Both the position numbers and the translations under genes were made by a program. Under the pieces are notes generated by a model that saw nothing but the letters and a program-made list of their open reading frames with translations, was not told the origin of the DNA and did not search any database. Shown here in pieces: positions 8,356 through 17,512 of a DNA stretch of 64,000 bases (position 1 is its first letter; each line of letters starts with the position of its first letter). The DNA comes from Microbacterium protaetiae (GTDB lineage: Bacteria; Actinomycetota; Actinomycetes; Actinomycetales; Microbacteriaceae). The DNA lies in assembly GCF_004135285.1 (NCBI RefSeq), contig NZ_CP035494.1, forward strand, positions 2,170,001 through 2,234,000, written 5' to 3'.

Positions 8356-9597
8356 GTGCTTCCACAGACGAACTGGGCCGGCAACCACCACTATCGCGCG
8401 GCGCGGTATGCCGAGCCGCGCAGCGTCGACGAACTCGCCACGCTGATCACCGGCTCGTCGGCGGTGCGGGTGCTGGGCAGTCGGCATTCGTTCAACGACA
8501 TCGCCGACAGCGACGATCTCCTCATCGGCACGGCCGCCTTGCCCGCGCGCATCGACATCGACCCCGAAGCGCGCACCGTCACCGTCGGCGGGGGAGTGCG
8601 ATACGGCGACCTTGCGATGGCGTTGCACAAGGCCGGATGGGCACTGCACAATCTCGCGTCGCTGCCGCACATCTCGGTTGCCGGAGCGGTAGCGACGGCC
8701 ACGCATGGCTCGGGCGACCGCAACGGCAACCTCGCGACGGCCGTGCGCGGCATCCGTTTGGTCACCGGCACCGGCGAGATCGTCGATCTCCGCCGCGGTG
8801 ACGAGGGTTTCGACGGTGCCGTGGTCGCCCTCGGCGCCCTGGGGGTCGTCGTCGAGCTCACCCTCGACATCGAGCCCACCTTCGGCGTGCGCCAGCGTCT
8901 GTTCGCAGATCTCGGATGGGATGCTGTGGCCGAACGGTTCGACGACATCTTCTCGTCGGCCTACAGCGTGTCGCTGTTCACGCTGTGGGACGAAGCCTCC
9001 GTCTCGCTCGCCTGGATCAAAGAGCGTGTCGACGAGGCCGCACATGTGGGGGAGGACTTCTTCGGTGCGACGGCTGAAGCGGCGCCCCGACACATGATCG
9101 CGGGGATGGACGTGCGCAACGTCACCGAGCAGCTGGGGGTCGACGGGCCGTGGAGTGAGCGGCTCGCGCACTTCCGCTACGAGTTCACGCCGTCGGCCGG
9201 CGCCGAGATTCAATCGGAGTACCTTGTGCCGCGAGAGCGTGCTGTCGAGGCCATTGCGGCCGTGCGCGAGCTCGGACCGCAACTGCGTGATCTGCTGCAG
9301 ATCAGCGAGATCCGCTCGGTGGCTGCCGACGAGCTGTGGCTGTCGACCGCGTACGGGGTGGATGCCGTGGGTCTGCACTTCACGTGGGTGCGCGACACCC
9401 CGGGGGTCGAGGCGGTGCTGCCGGCGCTTGAGGCGGCGCTGTATCGGCTGGGGGCCCGCCCGCACTGGGGCAAGGTGTTCGCGGGGCTGAACGCGCCGAC
9501 GATGTATCCGCGGCTTGCTGACTTTCGCATGCTTGCGGACCGTTACGACCCTGAGGGGCGGTTCCGCAACGACTTCGTGCGACGCGTGATCGGCTGA
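8356..9597 (+). CDS. FAD-dependent alditol (xylitol/sorbitol) oxidase-like protein
   Basis: A 413-residue VAO-type flavoprotein starting at GTG. It begins NWAGNHHYRA, typical of alditol oxidases. His44 in GSRHSFND aligns with the histidine that carries the covalent FAD in Streptomyces AldO. The ALO-type substrate domain ends with the family's RFRNDFVRR. AldO enzymes oxidise the terminal hydroxyl of sugar alcohols to an aldose and hydrogen peroxide. It lies 15 bp after abfA, consistent with handling arabinitol or xylitol in a pentose regulon. Sugar 1,4-lactone oxidases are the alternative but have a different N-terminal motif. Confidence 0.85.
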   Translation: MLPQTNWAGNHHYRAARYAEPRSVDELATLITGSSAVRVLGSRHSFNDIADSDDLLIGTAALPARIDIDPEARTVTVGGGVRYGDLAMALHKAGWALHNLASLPHISVAGAVATATHGSGDRNGNLATAVRGIRLVTGTGEIVDLRRGDEGFDGAVVALGALGVVVELTLDIEPTFGVRQRLFADLGWDAVAERFDDIFSSAYSVSLFTLWDEASVSLAWIKERVDEAAHVGEDFFGATAEAAPRHMIAGMDVRNVTEQLGVDGPWSERLAHFRYEFTPSAGAEIQSEYLVPRERAVEAIAAVRELGPQLRDLLQISEIRSVAADELWLSTAYGVDAVGLHFTWVRDTPGVEAVLPALEAALYRLGARPHWGKVFAGLNAPTMYPRLADFRMLADRYDPEGRFRNDFVRRVIG

Positions 9598-9601
9598 GGG
9601 C

Positions 9602-10738
9602 TCAGCGCGCCCGGATGTGCACTCGCACGAGATCGCCGTCCCAGGCGTACTCGGTATCCAGCCCCGCCGCAGCAGTGATCGTGCGTACGTAATCGAGCAC
9701 CGCTGGGCCGCCGGCATCCGCCGCCTGCGGAACGGGCCGTCCCTCGTCGTCGATCCAGCACGGCACGAATGCCGCACCGACCCGGTCCCAGTCGAACTCG
9801 AGGTGCGCGATAAGGGTGTGGCGGCTGTCCGGATGGAACGGATACGACGGCATGGCCGGATCGGGCACGAAGCCGAACAGTGCCAGCCGCCGCGCGGCCC
9901 ACGCGTGGGCCTCCGCCGTGGAAGCGTGCACGGGGGTGAGCGCATCGGTGACGGTGACGAAATTGCCCAGCCCGTGGAAGATCGGACGGCCCTGGTAGAC
10001 CTCGACACCATGCAGGATGTGAGCATGGTGGGCGATCACCGCGTCGGCGCCGGCATCGACCGCCGCGTGTGCCACCTCGCGCTCGTAATCTGCGAGCATC
10101 GCAGGCGTGTGTACGAGTCCTTTGTGCAGGGCCACGATGACGATGTCATGAGCCTGCCCCGCTGCGGTCACGTCTGCCCGGAACTGCCGCAGCGATCCCG
10201 GCTCGCAGAAGGTGTGGATCTCGGGCGGCCCGCCCGGATTCGCGTTGCGCATCTCATAGTGCGTGAGCACGTCGACGTACGCGCATCCGGCCTTCCGGCT
10301 GGTCGCCCACGACTCGCGTGGACCCACACAGTTGTAATTGAGCACCGCGATGCTCCGCCCATGCCGATGCACGGTCGCCGGCTCCTTCGCCGCGGCGAGG
10401 TCGGCCCCCGCCCCCGTGGTGGCAAGTCCCGCCCGCCGTGCAGCTGACACCGTGTCGGCGATGCCCTCGGGACCGCAGTCGTACACGTGGTTGGCGGCGA
10501 GGGTGAGAATGTCGAATCCGGCCGCGGCGACGGCTGACAGGTGCGCGGGGTCGGCGGGCGGCGCGGGGATGTCGACGCTGGCGACAGTGGACGTGCTGCT
10601 GTGCGGCACCTCGAGGTTTCCGATCGTCAGATCGGCGCGCGAGAGCTCGGGGGCGGAAGGCGCGAAGAACCGTGCAGGATCGGGCTTGTCGACGATCAGG
10701 TCGCCCACCGCGCGCACTATCACGCGCTCGTCATCCAT
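9602..10738 (-). CDS. CapA family protein (PGA_cap metallophosphatase-like)
   Basis: A 378-residue CapA/PgsA-like protein. Visible motifs are VRAVGDLIV at the N-terminus, TIGNLEVP, LANNH-type LAANHVYDCG, VALHKG, IAHHAHILHGVEVY and IFHGLGNFV, which are the metal-ligand loops of the calcineurin-like CapA fold. CapA proteins were first linked to poly-gamma-glutamate export, but cytosolic members without a membrane anchor, like this one, have unknown reactions. Its start overlaps the 3' end of the upstream Abhydrolase_10 gene by 8 bp (ATGGATGA), so the two are translationally coupled. That places it in the adjacent transporter island rather than in a capsule locus. Confidence 0.85.
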   Translation of the reverse strand: MDDERVIVRAVGDLIVDKPDPARFFAPSAPELSRADLTIGNLEVPHSSTSTVASVDIPAPPADPAHLSAVAAAGFDILTLAANHVYDCGPEGIADTVSAARRAGLATTGAGADLAAAKEPATVHRHGRSIAVLNYNCVGPRESWATSRKAGCAYVDVLTHYEMRNANPGGPPEIHTFCEPGSLRQFRADVTAAGQAHDIVIVALHKGLVHTPAMLADYEREVAHAAVDAGADAVIAHHAHILHGVEVYQGRPIFHGLGNFVTVTDALTPVHASTAEAHAWAARRLALFGFVPDPAMPSYPFHPDSRHTLIAHLEFDWDRVGAAFVPCWIDDEGRPVPQAADAGGPAVLDYVRTITAAAGLDTEYAWDGDLVRVHIRAR

Positions 10739-12161
10739 CGACGTGTTCCTCACGCATGGCAGCAGCCCACCGCTGCGGCACCGTCCCGATAAGGTCTGCG
10801 GCATCCTCCGCACCCAGCAGACGGTCGGCGACCAGAGCGTGGGTGGCATCGGTGAAGCGGCGTCGGTAGGTCGATTCGTCCGGGAATCTCTGCCGCACCT
10901 GCTGCGCAGGCAGCGCGCGCATAGTGCCGACCAGGCCCGCGGCCAGGGTGCGGTCGACGAGCGGGGTCCAGGCCGGCCCATCTCCGGAGTCGGGATCGTC
11001 GACCGGGGTGCCATGCGGGGTGTACACGGCCAGCGGCGCGTGCACCCACGGCGAGCGGATGCCGCCCACAACGTTCCCGTCGGTGTCTCGGTGCAGCATG
11101 CGCTGCACGGGCACCTGCCCCTGCGCATACTCGAACCGGGGAGCGCGGGGCGGGGGAGTGCCATCGACCCACTCGATGAGACGATCCAGCAGCGCCCGCA
11201 TGATGAGATCGCTGCGGGCATCCGTGCGTGCTTCCCGCACTGCCGTGCCGCCGGTGTCGACGCCTGCTGCCGAGAGCGCCCGCGTATGCGTGGACCATTC
11301 TCCGGGCCTGTTCTCGATGTGGGCGGAACCGGCCAGCTGATAGAGGCGGTAGGTGTCGTCCGGATCGTCGGAGTCCTCCCGCAGCTGTGCACGGTGCGTC
11401 TCGGACTCGGTTTCGCTGAGTATCTCGAAGACGGGCACCCCGACATCTCGCACGGTGCGCCGCGGGTCGTCGTCGTCGATGGCGGCGGCGGATGCCGAGA
11501 GCGCCGGGTAGCCGGCGCTGCTGGCCCCGCCCGACGAGATGAAGACGCCCACGGCATCGACGAGGCCACCGCGGGCAACGGCGAATCGTTCGCGTGCGAA
11601 CACGCGGCAGAAGCTGCCGGTCGCCGACCAGCCCGACAGAATCACCCGCGTGCCGGGCAGCGCTGCCAGCCGCCCATCCCGCAGCGCCTCCAGCGCGTCG
11701 GAGAGGATGTCCCACTCCGTCCCACCACCCGGCACGAGCAGCGGCCGATACCGCTCGGGGTCCAGCTGTTCGCGCATGAGACGTGCGACATCCGGGTACA
11801 CCGTGACGCCCATCCAGGCGTCACCGCGGCGGACGAGGTGCGCAGCCAAACCGTCCCAGGTCAGCCCGGCGTCCATGTGTGGGTGCAGCGGCTCGACATG
11901 GGTCACTCCCGATGCGCGAGCGGAGTCGATCGGGTAGCGCACGACGATGCGGGTGCGGTAGCGGATCCAGGTGTCACGGCGACGCGGCGACCCGGGCGCG
12001 GCGGTGTCCCACAGTCCCGCCACGCCGGACAGGAGGAACTCTTCTTCGGCATATCCCACGGCAGTGGGGTCGATGCCGACTCCGCTTTCGGCGTCGTACA
12101 TCGAGCCGTACAGGGTGCGACCGCCATCAAGAGGCGTGACGATGGCGGGAGAGAGGTTCAT
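10731..12161 (-). CDS. Alpha/beta hydrolase domain protein (Abhydrolase_10-like)
   Basis: A 476-residue protein. The nucleophile elbow is GWSATG (residues 181-186 or so), and the long C-terminal half includes LAGSAHIE, which supplies the catalytic histidine. This arrangement is typical of Abhydrolase_10 (PF20091) proteins, which are poorly characterised esterases. ATG at 12161 is preferred over TTG at 12176 because GGAG lies 9 nt upstream of the ATG. There is no signal peptide. It diverges from the Opp-type importer across a 102-bp region with dyad repeats and is coupled to the CapA-like gene, so it probably processes the imported compound. Confidence 0.75.
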   Translation of the reverse strand: MNLSPAIVTPLDGGRTLYGSMYDAESGVGIDPTAVGYAEEEFLLSGVAGLWDTAAPGSPRRRDTWIRYRTRIVVRYPIDSARASGVTHVEPLHPHMDAGLTWDGLAAHLVRRGDAWMGVTVYPDVARLMREQLDPERYRPLLVPGGGTEWDILSDALEALRDGRLAALPGTRVILSGWSATGSFCRVFARERFAVARGGLVDAVGVFISSGGASSAGYPALSASAAAIDDDDPRRTVRDVGVPVFEILSETESETHRAQLREDSDDPDDTYRLYQLAGSAHIENRPGEWSTHTRALSAAGVDTGGTAVREARTDARSDLIMRALLDRLIEWVDGTPPPRAPRFEYAQGQVPVQRMLHRDTDGNVVGGIRSPWVHAPLAVYTPHGTPVDDPDSGDGPAWTPLVDRTLAAGLVGTMRALPAQQVRQRFPDESTYRRRFTDATHALVADRLLGAEDAADLIGTVPQRWAAAMREEHVDG

Positions 12162-12178
12162 CGGTGAATTCTCCAAAG

Positions 12179-12212
12179 GTTCTTGAACTTGATCAGTTTA
12201 CTTGATAAATTT
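12179..12212. promoter_or_regulatory. Divergent promoter region with two overlapping 13-bp dyads
   Basis: The stretch between the hydrolase and importer genes is AT-rich. It contains AACTTGATCAGTT (12187-12199, arms AACT/AGTT) and TTTACTTGATAAA (12197-12209, arms TTTA/TAAA), both with a central CTTGA/TTGAT word. On the reverse strand TCAAGAAC (12179-12186) recurs in similar form upstream of the second importer and upstream of the second MarR gene. A MarR-family operator is the simplest reading. Confidence 0.45.
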
Positions 12213-12263
12213 CCTGACGGGTATCCCCTGGGAAGACCTAAATATCTTGCAAAGGAGCAACAT

Positions 12264-13832
12264 ATGTGGCAAAGACGCTTGGCGCTCGCTGGGGCGATCG
12301 CCATCACCGCAGCGCTCGCCCTGTCGGCCTGCTCGGGACCGTCCGACGCACAGACGACCGACGGCGTGCGCGGCGACAAACTCAGTGTGCAGTTCACCGG
12401 TGTGCCGATCAGCCTGAACCCGGCACTGGCCGGTGGCGGCGGGAGCGTCGTATTCACGACGCTCGCGTACGATCCTCTGATCTACCTGAGCGGCGACGGC
12501 AAGCTCGTTCCGGACCTTGCCACCGAGTGGAAGTTCCGCGACGACGAGAACACGCAGCTCGAACTCATCATTCGCAAGGGCGTCACATTCCAGGATGGCG
12601 CGCAGCTGGACGCCCATGCCGTGGCGAACTCGATGAATTACTTCATGGAGGCCGGCGGCGGGCAGGTCGGATCGGTCGGCCCGATCGACACGATCACCGC
12701 CGAGGACGACGACACGGTGCTGATCACCTACAAGACGTCCTTCCCCGCCGCTCCGACGCGGCTGACGCAGGCGAACCAGCTCGGGCTCATCATCGGGCCA
12801 GAGGCTCTGAAGAACCCGGAATCGCTGCTTACCACGATGGATGGCACCGGCCCCTACACGTACAACCCCGACACGTCCGTCGCCGAATCCACGTACACGT
12901 ATGACCGCTGGGACGGCTACTGGAACCCCGACGCGCAGAAATATGAGCAGATCAGCGTCCAGGTGATCGGCGATCCCAATGCCGTCATCTCGGCCGCCAC
13001 GACCGGTCAGGTCGACTTTGCCGCCGGCGGCGCCGACACGGCGGATGCCGCTGCCTCCGCCGGGCTTTCGACGATCTCCGCGCCGTATTTCAACTACGGT
13101 CTGATCATTCTGGACCGCAAGGGCGAGATTGTTCCCGCGCTGGCCGACGAGAAGGTGCGACAGGCGATGGGGTACGCGGTTGATCGAGCGGCGATCGTGG
13201 CAGCACGCGGTGGCGATGAGTTCGCGTCCGCGATCGATCAGCTTACCGCCGATGGTGAACAAGGCCATGACGACGGCATCGGATTCGACCACGACATGCA
13301 GAAGGCGAAGAGCCTGATGGCCGAATCCGACTACCCCGACGGATTCTCGATGACACTGCTGTCGGAGAGCCCGCTGGACAACCAGTCCCTCATCACCCAG
13401 ACGGCCATCGCCCACCTCAAGGAGATCGGCGTCAAGGTCACGCTCGACGTCGCCAGCGCCATCCCCGATTTCATCCAGAAGGCGGGCAGCAAGAAGTACC
13501 CCGCGATCGTGTGGCCGATCGTCGGTGACACCGCCTCGGACTACGCGCAGACGTTCACCGGGCAGGGATTCACCAACGCATTCGGCGTGGCCGATCACGA
13601 CCTCGACGATCTGGTGGCCCAGGCCATCGTGGCCACGGGCGATGAGAAGGAGGCCCTTGAGAAGCAGGTGAGCGCCCGCTCCAACGAACTGGCATGGTTC
13701 CTGCCCTTGATCGCGACGAAGAACGTTTACTACGTGTCACCGCATGTCGCGGGTGTGCAGATCTCGCCGCTGAACCCCAACCCGATTCCCGTCGCGCCTT
13801 CGGCCGATCTGGCGTGGCGTCCGGCACAGTGA
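12264..13832 (+). CDS. ABC transporter substrate-binding lipoprotein, family 5 (peptide/nickel/opine type)
   Basis: A 522-residue extracytoplasmic binding protein with a lipoprotein signal (MWQRRLALAGAIAI..., lipobox LSAC, Cys near residue 24). The family 5 features are ISLNPALAGG, TEWKFRDD, LIIRKGVTFQDG, GTGPY and QAMGYAVDRAAI. The start is set by AAAGGAG at 12251-12257. The frame is open upstream, but no ribosome site is present there. It delivers substrate to the permease and ATPase subunits encoded next. Family 5 proteins bind oligopeptides, opines, glutathione, glycosides or metal chelates, so the ligand is open. Confidence 0.9.
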   Translation: MWQRRLALAGAIAITAALALSACSGPSDAQTTDGVRGDKLSVQFTGVPISLNPALAGGGGSVVFTTLAYDPLIYLSGDGKLVPDLATEWKFRDDENTQLELIIRKGVTFQDGAQLDAHAVANSMNYFMEAGGGQVGSVGPIDTITAEDDDTVLITYKTSFPAAPTRLTQANQLGLIIGPEALKNPESLLTTMDGTGPYTYNPDTSVAESTYTYDRWDGYWNPDAQKYEQISVQVIGDPNAVISAATTGQVDFAAGGADTADAAASAGLSTISAPYFNYGLIILDRKGEIVPALADEKVRQAMGYAVDRAAIVAARGGDEFASAIDQLTADGEQGHDDGIGFDHDMQKAKSLMAESDYPDGFSMTLLSESPLDNQSLITQTAIAHLKEIGVKVTLDVASAIPDFIQKAGSKKYPAIVWPIVGDTASDYAQTFTGQGFTNAFGVADHDLDDLVAQAIVATGDEKEALEKQVSARSNELAWFLPLIATKNVYYVSPHVAGVQISPLNPNPIPVAPSADLAWRPAQ

Positions 13833-13863
13833 TCATCGCCGGGCCGCATCGAAAGGACAAGAT

Positions 13864-14808
13864 ATGACGATGGTCGTGATCCGCCGACTACTGACGTCGA
13901 TCGTGCTGATCTTCGTCTCCACGGTGACGATCTTCGTGCTGATGTCGTTCGTCCCCGGCGATGCGGCCCAGGCGATCCTCGGAGAGAACGCCACGCCGCA
14001 GTCTGTCGCTTACCTGCGGCAGCAGCTCGGGCTGGATCAGCCGCTGTGGACGCAGTATGCAAACTGGGTGGTCGGCCTCCTGCACGGTGACCTGGGAACC
14101 TCGATCTATAGCGGGGAGCCGGTCACCCGGCTGCTGACGACGCGGTTGGGTGTGACGTTCTCGCTGATGGTCGGCTCGACCCTGGTCATCGCCGTCTTGG
14201 GCGTGATCATCGGCCTTGCCAGCGCGTTGCGCGAAGGCTGGAGCGGCCGGCTCATCGACGCCTTCTCGCTCGTCGGCTTCGCGCTGCCCAGCTTCTGGAT
14301 CGCCATCGTCCTGGTCGCCGTCTTCGCCGTGGCACTGCGATGGTTCCCCGCGACCGGGTACGTTCCCCCGGCAGCCGGAGTGGGGGCGTGGATCAACTCG
14401 CTCATCCTGCCGGTGGCGGCGATGTCGCTGAGCGGCATCACGGTCGTGGCCAAACAGATGCGGGACTCCGCCCGCACCGAGCTCGAACGCGACTACGTGC
14501 GCGTGCTGCGCTCCACTGGTGTGTCCGAGACGCGCATCGTGCTGCTGCACGTGCTGCGCAACGCCTCCATTCCGACCACCACGATCATCGGCCTGATGGC
14601 AGTCGGCGCACTCAGCGGCGCGGTCTTCATCGAGAACGTCTTCGTCCTGCCCGGACTCGGAAGCCTTGTCACGTCGGCCGCCACCCGTCACGATCTTCCC
14701 GTGATCCTCGGGGTGGGGGTCGCATTCACGGTGATGGTCATAGCGATCAACCTGGTCGTCGACCTCGCCTATTCCTCCCTCGACCCGAGAGTCCGTCAGA
14801 GCCGATGA
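13864..14808 (+). CDS. ABC transporter permease, DppB/OppB type
   Basis: A 314-residue membrane protein with about six TM segments. It has the family's N-terminal segment (RRLLTSIVLIFVSTVTIFVLMSFVPGDAA), the QLGLDQPLWTQYANWV periplasmic loop, and the EAA loop RDYVRVLRSTGVSETRIVLLHVLRNA that contacts the ATPase. It is the first permease of the Opp-type importer. Its stop overlaps the next start (ATGATG). Confidence 0.93.
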   Translation: MTMVVIRRLLTSIVLIFVSTVTIFVLMSFVPGDAAQAILGENATPQSVAYLRQQLGLDQPLWTQYANWVVGLLHGDLGTSIYSGEPVTRLLTTRLGVTFSLMVGSTLVIAVLGVIIGLASALREGWSGRLIDAFSLVGFALPSFWIAIVLVAVFAVALRWFPATGYVPPAAGVGAWINSLILPVAAMSLSGITVVAKQMRDSARTELERDYVRVLRSTGVSETRIVLLHVLRNASIPTTTIIGLMAVGALSGAVFIENVFVLPGLGSLVTSAATRHDLPVILGVGVAFTVMVIAINLVVDLAYSSLDPRVRQSR

Positions 14809-16709
14809 TGACATCCCGCGCCTACTCCGCATCCCTCACGTGCGCCCTGCTGCGCAAACCGCTCGGCGTCGTCGCTGCCGCGGTCATCGCCCTGCTCGTA
14901 CTGTCCGCGCTGCTGGCCCCGTGGCTGTCGGCGTACGATCCCACGGCGCAGGACATCGCGGCTGCGCGTCAGGGGCCGTCGGCGGCACACTGGCTTGGCA
15001 CCGACCTGCTCGGCCGCGACCTGCTCACCCGCCTCATGTACGGCGGACGCGACTCGCTGCTCGGCGTGGCCGAGGCGCTCATCGTCATGCTCATCATCGC
15101 CGTCCCCATCGGCATCCTCGCCGCGTACCTGCGCGGTACCTTCGATCGCGCCGTGCTCGCGGTGATCGACATCGTGATGTCGATTCCGGCGATCCTGATC
15201 ACCCTCGCGTCTCTGGCGATCTTCAGCAACAGCATGTTCGCGGCCATGGTCACGATCGGCATCCTCGCTTCGGCCGCCTTTGCACGCGTCTTCCGCAGCA
15301 CGGTGCTCGCGCAGCGCCAGGCGCCGTTCGTGCAGGCGGCCGTGGTGACCGGGCTTCCCACCGCGCGGATCCTCCTGCGTCACGTGCTTCCGCAGGCGCG
15401 CGGCACGATCCTGGTGCAGTCCTCGCTGTTCGCGGCGGCCACCCTCGGTATCCAGACGGGACTGTCCTTCCTCGCCTTCGGCCCGCCGCCGCCTGCACCA
15501 ACGTGGGGGGGAATGGTCGCCGAAGCGGCTTCGGCGATCCAATCGTTCCCGTGGATGTTCGTGCCGACCGGCGGCGTGATCGTGATCGCGACTCTCGCGC
15601 TTGGGCTCCTCGGCGATGCGTTGCGGGATGCCGCAGCCGAGCAGATCCGCAGGCCGCGCCGCGGCGCCGGCACGGCCCGTTCCGCGGCCTCCGCCGCTGA
15701 GGTGGACGATGCGCGCACAGCGTCGGCGGCCGATGCCGTGCTGGCCGTTCACGACCTCTCTGTGGCGTTCGGCGCCGATGAGCCGGTCACGGTGGTCGAT
15801 CGCGTCTCGTTTGACGTGCGCCGCGGCGAGATCCTCGGCATCGTCGGCGAGTCGGGCAGTGGGAAGACCGTGACGGCGCTGGCTGCCATGGGGCTGCTAG
15901 GTCGAGGCGGACGCGTCACCGGTGGCGGCATCGTCTTTGAGGGCCAGGAGATCTCGGCCGACGCGGCCGCCATGAAGGCGGTCCGCGGCAGCGGCATCGC
16001 CTACATCTCGCAGGAGCCGCTGGTCGCCCTCGACCCGTCCTTCACGGTCGGCTTCCAGCTCGTCGAGGTCGTGCGTCGGCATGACCGCTGTCCCCGTCGA
16101 CAGGCCCGGCAGCGTGCACTGGAGCTGCTGGCGGCCATGCGGCTTCCCGACCCCGAGCGCGTGTTCCGCAGTCATCCGCATCAGATCTCCGGCGGCATGG
16201 CCCAGCGCGTCGTCATCGCCAAGGCGCTGGCAGGGCGCCCGCGGCTGCTCATCGCAGATGAGCCCACCACCGCACTGGACGTCACTGTGCAGGCGGAGAT
16301 CCTGTCCCTTCTGAGCAGCATCCGGGAAGACACCGGGATGTCCATCATCCTGGTCACACACGACTGGGGGGTCGTGGCCCAGACCTGTGATCGCACTCTT
16401 GTCATGTACGCCGGTCAGGTCGTGGAGGAAGCCATGGTCTCCGACCTCATCCGCTCCCCGCGCCACCCGTACACCCGGGGACTGCTCGGCTCCGACCCGC
16501 ACGGGGCGCGACGCGGTGACATCCTGCCGACGATCGGTGGCGTCGTGCCCCCGCCGGGAGCATGGCCGCACGGATGTCGCTTCGCGGACCGCTGCTTCCT
16601 GGCACGACCGGAATGCCGGGCGATGCCGATTGCGATGACCGAGGTCGGCGACGACCGCGTGAGCCGCTGCATCCGCGTCGACGAGCTGGTAGAGGCGGCC
16701 ACAGCATGA
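14805..16709 (+). CDS. Fused ABC permease-ATPase (DppC/OppC + DppD/OppD)
   Basis: A 634-residue fusion. Residues about 1-280 are a DppC-type permease (LGTDLLGRDLLTRLMYGGRDSL, EAA loop FVQAAVVTGLPTARILLRHVLPQA, end LGLLGDALRD). A 25-residue Ala/Arg-rich linker follows. Residues about 305-634 are the ATPase, with Walker A GESGSGKT, signature ISGGMAQRV, Walker B LLIADEPTTALD and the H-loop VTHDWG. The C-terminal Cys-containing oligopeptide-type tail is CRFADRCFLARPEC. Such fusions occur in actinobacterial peptide importers and keep subunits at a 1:1 ratio. The start overlaps the upstream stop. Confidence 0.93.
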   Translation: MMTSRAYSASLTCALLRKPLGVVAAAVIALLVLSALLAPWLSAYDPTAQDIAAARQGPSAAHWLGTDLLGRDLLTRLMYGGRDSLLGVAEALIVMLIIAVPIGILAAYLRGTFDRAVLAVIDIVMSIPAILITLASLAIFSNSMFAAMVTIGILASAAFARVFRSTVLAQRQAPFVQAAVVTGLPTARILLRHVLPQARGTILVQSSLFAAATLGIQTGLSFLAFGPPPPAPTWGGMVAEAASAIQSFPWMFVPTGGVIVIATLALGLLGDALRDAAAEQIRRPRRGAGTARSAASAAEVDDARTASAADAVLAVHDLSVAFGADEPVTVVDRVSFDVRRGEILGIVGESGSGKTVTALAAMGLLGRGGRVTGGGIVFEGQEISADAAAMKAVRGSGIAYISQEPLVALDPSFTVGFQLVEVVRRHDRCPRRQARQRALELLAAMRLPDPERVFRSHPHQISGGMAQRVVIAKALAGRPRLLIADEPTTALDVTVQAEILSLLSSIREDTGMSIILVTHDWGVVAQTCDRTLVMYAGQVVEEAMVSDLIRSPRHPYTRGLLGSDPHGARRGDILPTIGGVVPPPGAWPHGCRFADRCFLARPECRAMPIAMTEVGDDRVSRCIRVDELVEAATA

Positions 16710-17512
16710 GCGCCACGACGCCCGTCCTCGAGGTCCGCGACATCAGTGTCGCCTACGGTGCGGGGCGGAAGCGATCGACCGCCGTGGCCGACGTGGGCTT
16801 CACGATCGAACGGGGTCGCACTCTGGGATTGGTCGGCGAGTCCGGCTCGGGCAAGACGACGATCGGGATGGCGGTGCTCGGACTTATCCCCCTGTCCGCA
16901 GGGGAGATCCGTTTCCAAGGCGAGTCGGTGCATGACCTGCCGCGTCGTCGCCGGCGCCGGCTGGGCAAAGTCCGGCAGGTCGTCTTCCAAGACCCGTACA
17001 GTTCGCTCAACCCGCTGCGCACCATCGGCGCGAGCCTTGTCGAGCCGGCGCGCTTCCACGGCGCCACTGCCGCGGCAGCGCGGGAGCGCGCCTGCGAGCT
17101 CATGCACACGGTCGGCCTGGACGACTCGGTCCTGGAACGCTATCCGGCGCAGTTTTCGGGTGGGCAGCGGCAGCGCATCGCGATAGCACGTTCGCTCATG
17201 ACCGACCCTGAGTTCATCGTGTGCGACGAGCCGGTGAGCGCTCTGGATCTCTCCGTGCAGGCGGACGTGATGAATCTGCTGACGACATTGCAGCGCGACC
17301 TCGGCCTGAGCCTGCTGTTCATTTCGCACGATCTGGCGATAGTGCGCCAGATCTCCGATGACGTCGTCGTGCTGCGTGCAGGTGCGGTCGTCGAGGCTGC
17401 TCCCACCGAGGAGCTCTTCGACGCTCCGCGTGAGGAATACACCCGCTCGCTGTTGAACGCCGTCCCGCGGCCCCGCGCGGCCGACACCGAAATCGAGAGA
17501 GAGGCCCGCTGA
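16706..17512 (+). CDS. ABC transporter ATP-binding protein, DppF/OppF type
   Basis: A 268-residue ATPase with Walker A GESGSGKTT, Q-loop FQDPYSSLNP, signature FSGGQRQRIAIARSL, Walker B FIVCDEPVSALD and switch His in ISHDLAIV. It is the second ATPase of the Opp-type importer. ATG overlaps the preceding stop as ATGA, and its own stop overlaps the following hydrolase start by one base, so the importer and hydrolase are one translationally coupled operon. It is slightly short for the family because it lacks the long C-terminal domain. Confidence 0.93.
   Translation: MSATTPVLEVRDISVAYGAGRKRSTAVADVGFTIERGRTLGLVGESGSGKTTIGMAVLGLIPLSAGEIRFQGESVHDLPRRRRRRLGKVRQVVFQDPYSSLNPLRTIGASLVEPARFHGATAAAARERACELMHTVGLDDSVLERYPAQFSGGQRQRIAIARSLMTDPEFIVCDEPVSALDLSVQADVMNLLTTLQRDLGLSLLFISHDLAIVRQISDDVVVLRAGAVVEAAPTEELFDAPREEYTRSLLNAVPRPRAADTEIEREAR

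Noticed and set aside
5575..10026. The reverse frame of the aspartyl protease gene stays open for more than 1,400 further codons upstream.
   Set aside because: It lies opposite LacI, abfA, alditol oxidase and part of capA, is rich in Arg/His/Gly typical of an antisense shadow at high GC, and has no domain motifs.
9602..10738. Poly-gamma-glutamate capsule biosynthesis role for the CapA-like protein.
   Set aside because: No capB/capC genes, membrane anchor or export signal are present; the gene is coupled to an esterase in a transport island.
12183..12263. Upstream extension of the family 5 binding protein (27 extra residues).
   Set aside because: The extension would place non-signal sequence before a perfect lipoprotein signal, lacks a ribosome site and covers the divergent operator.
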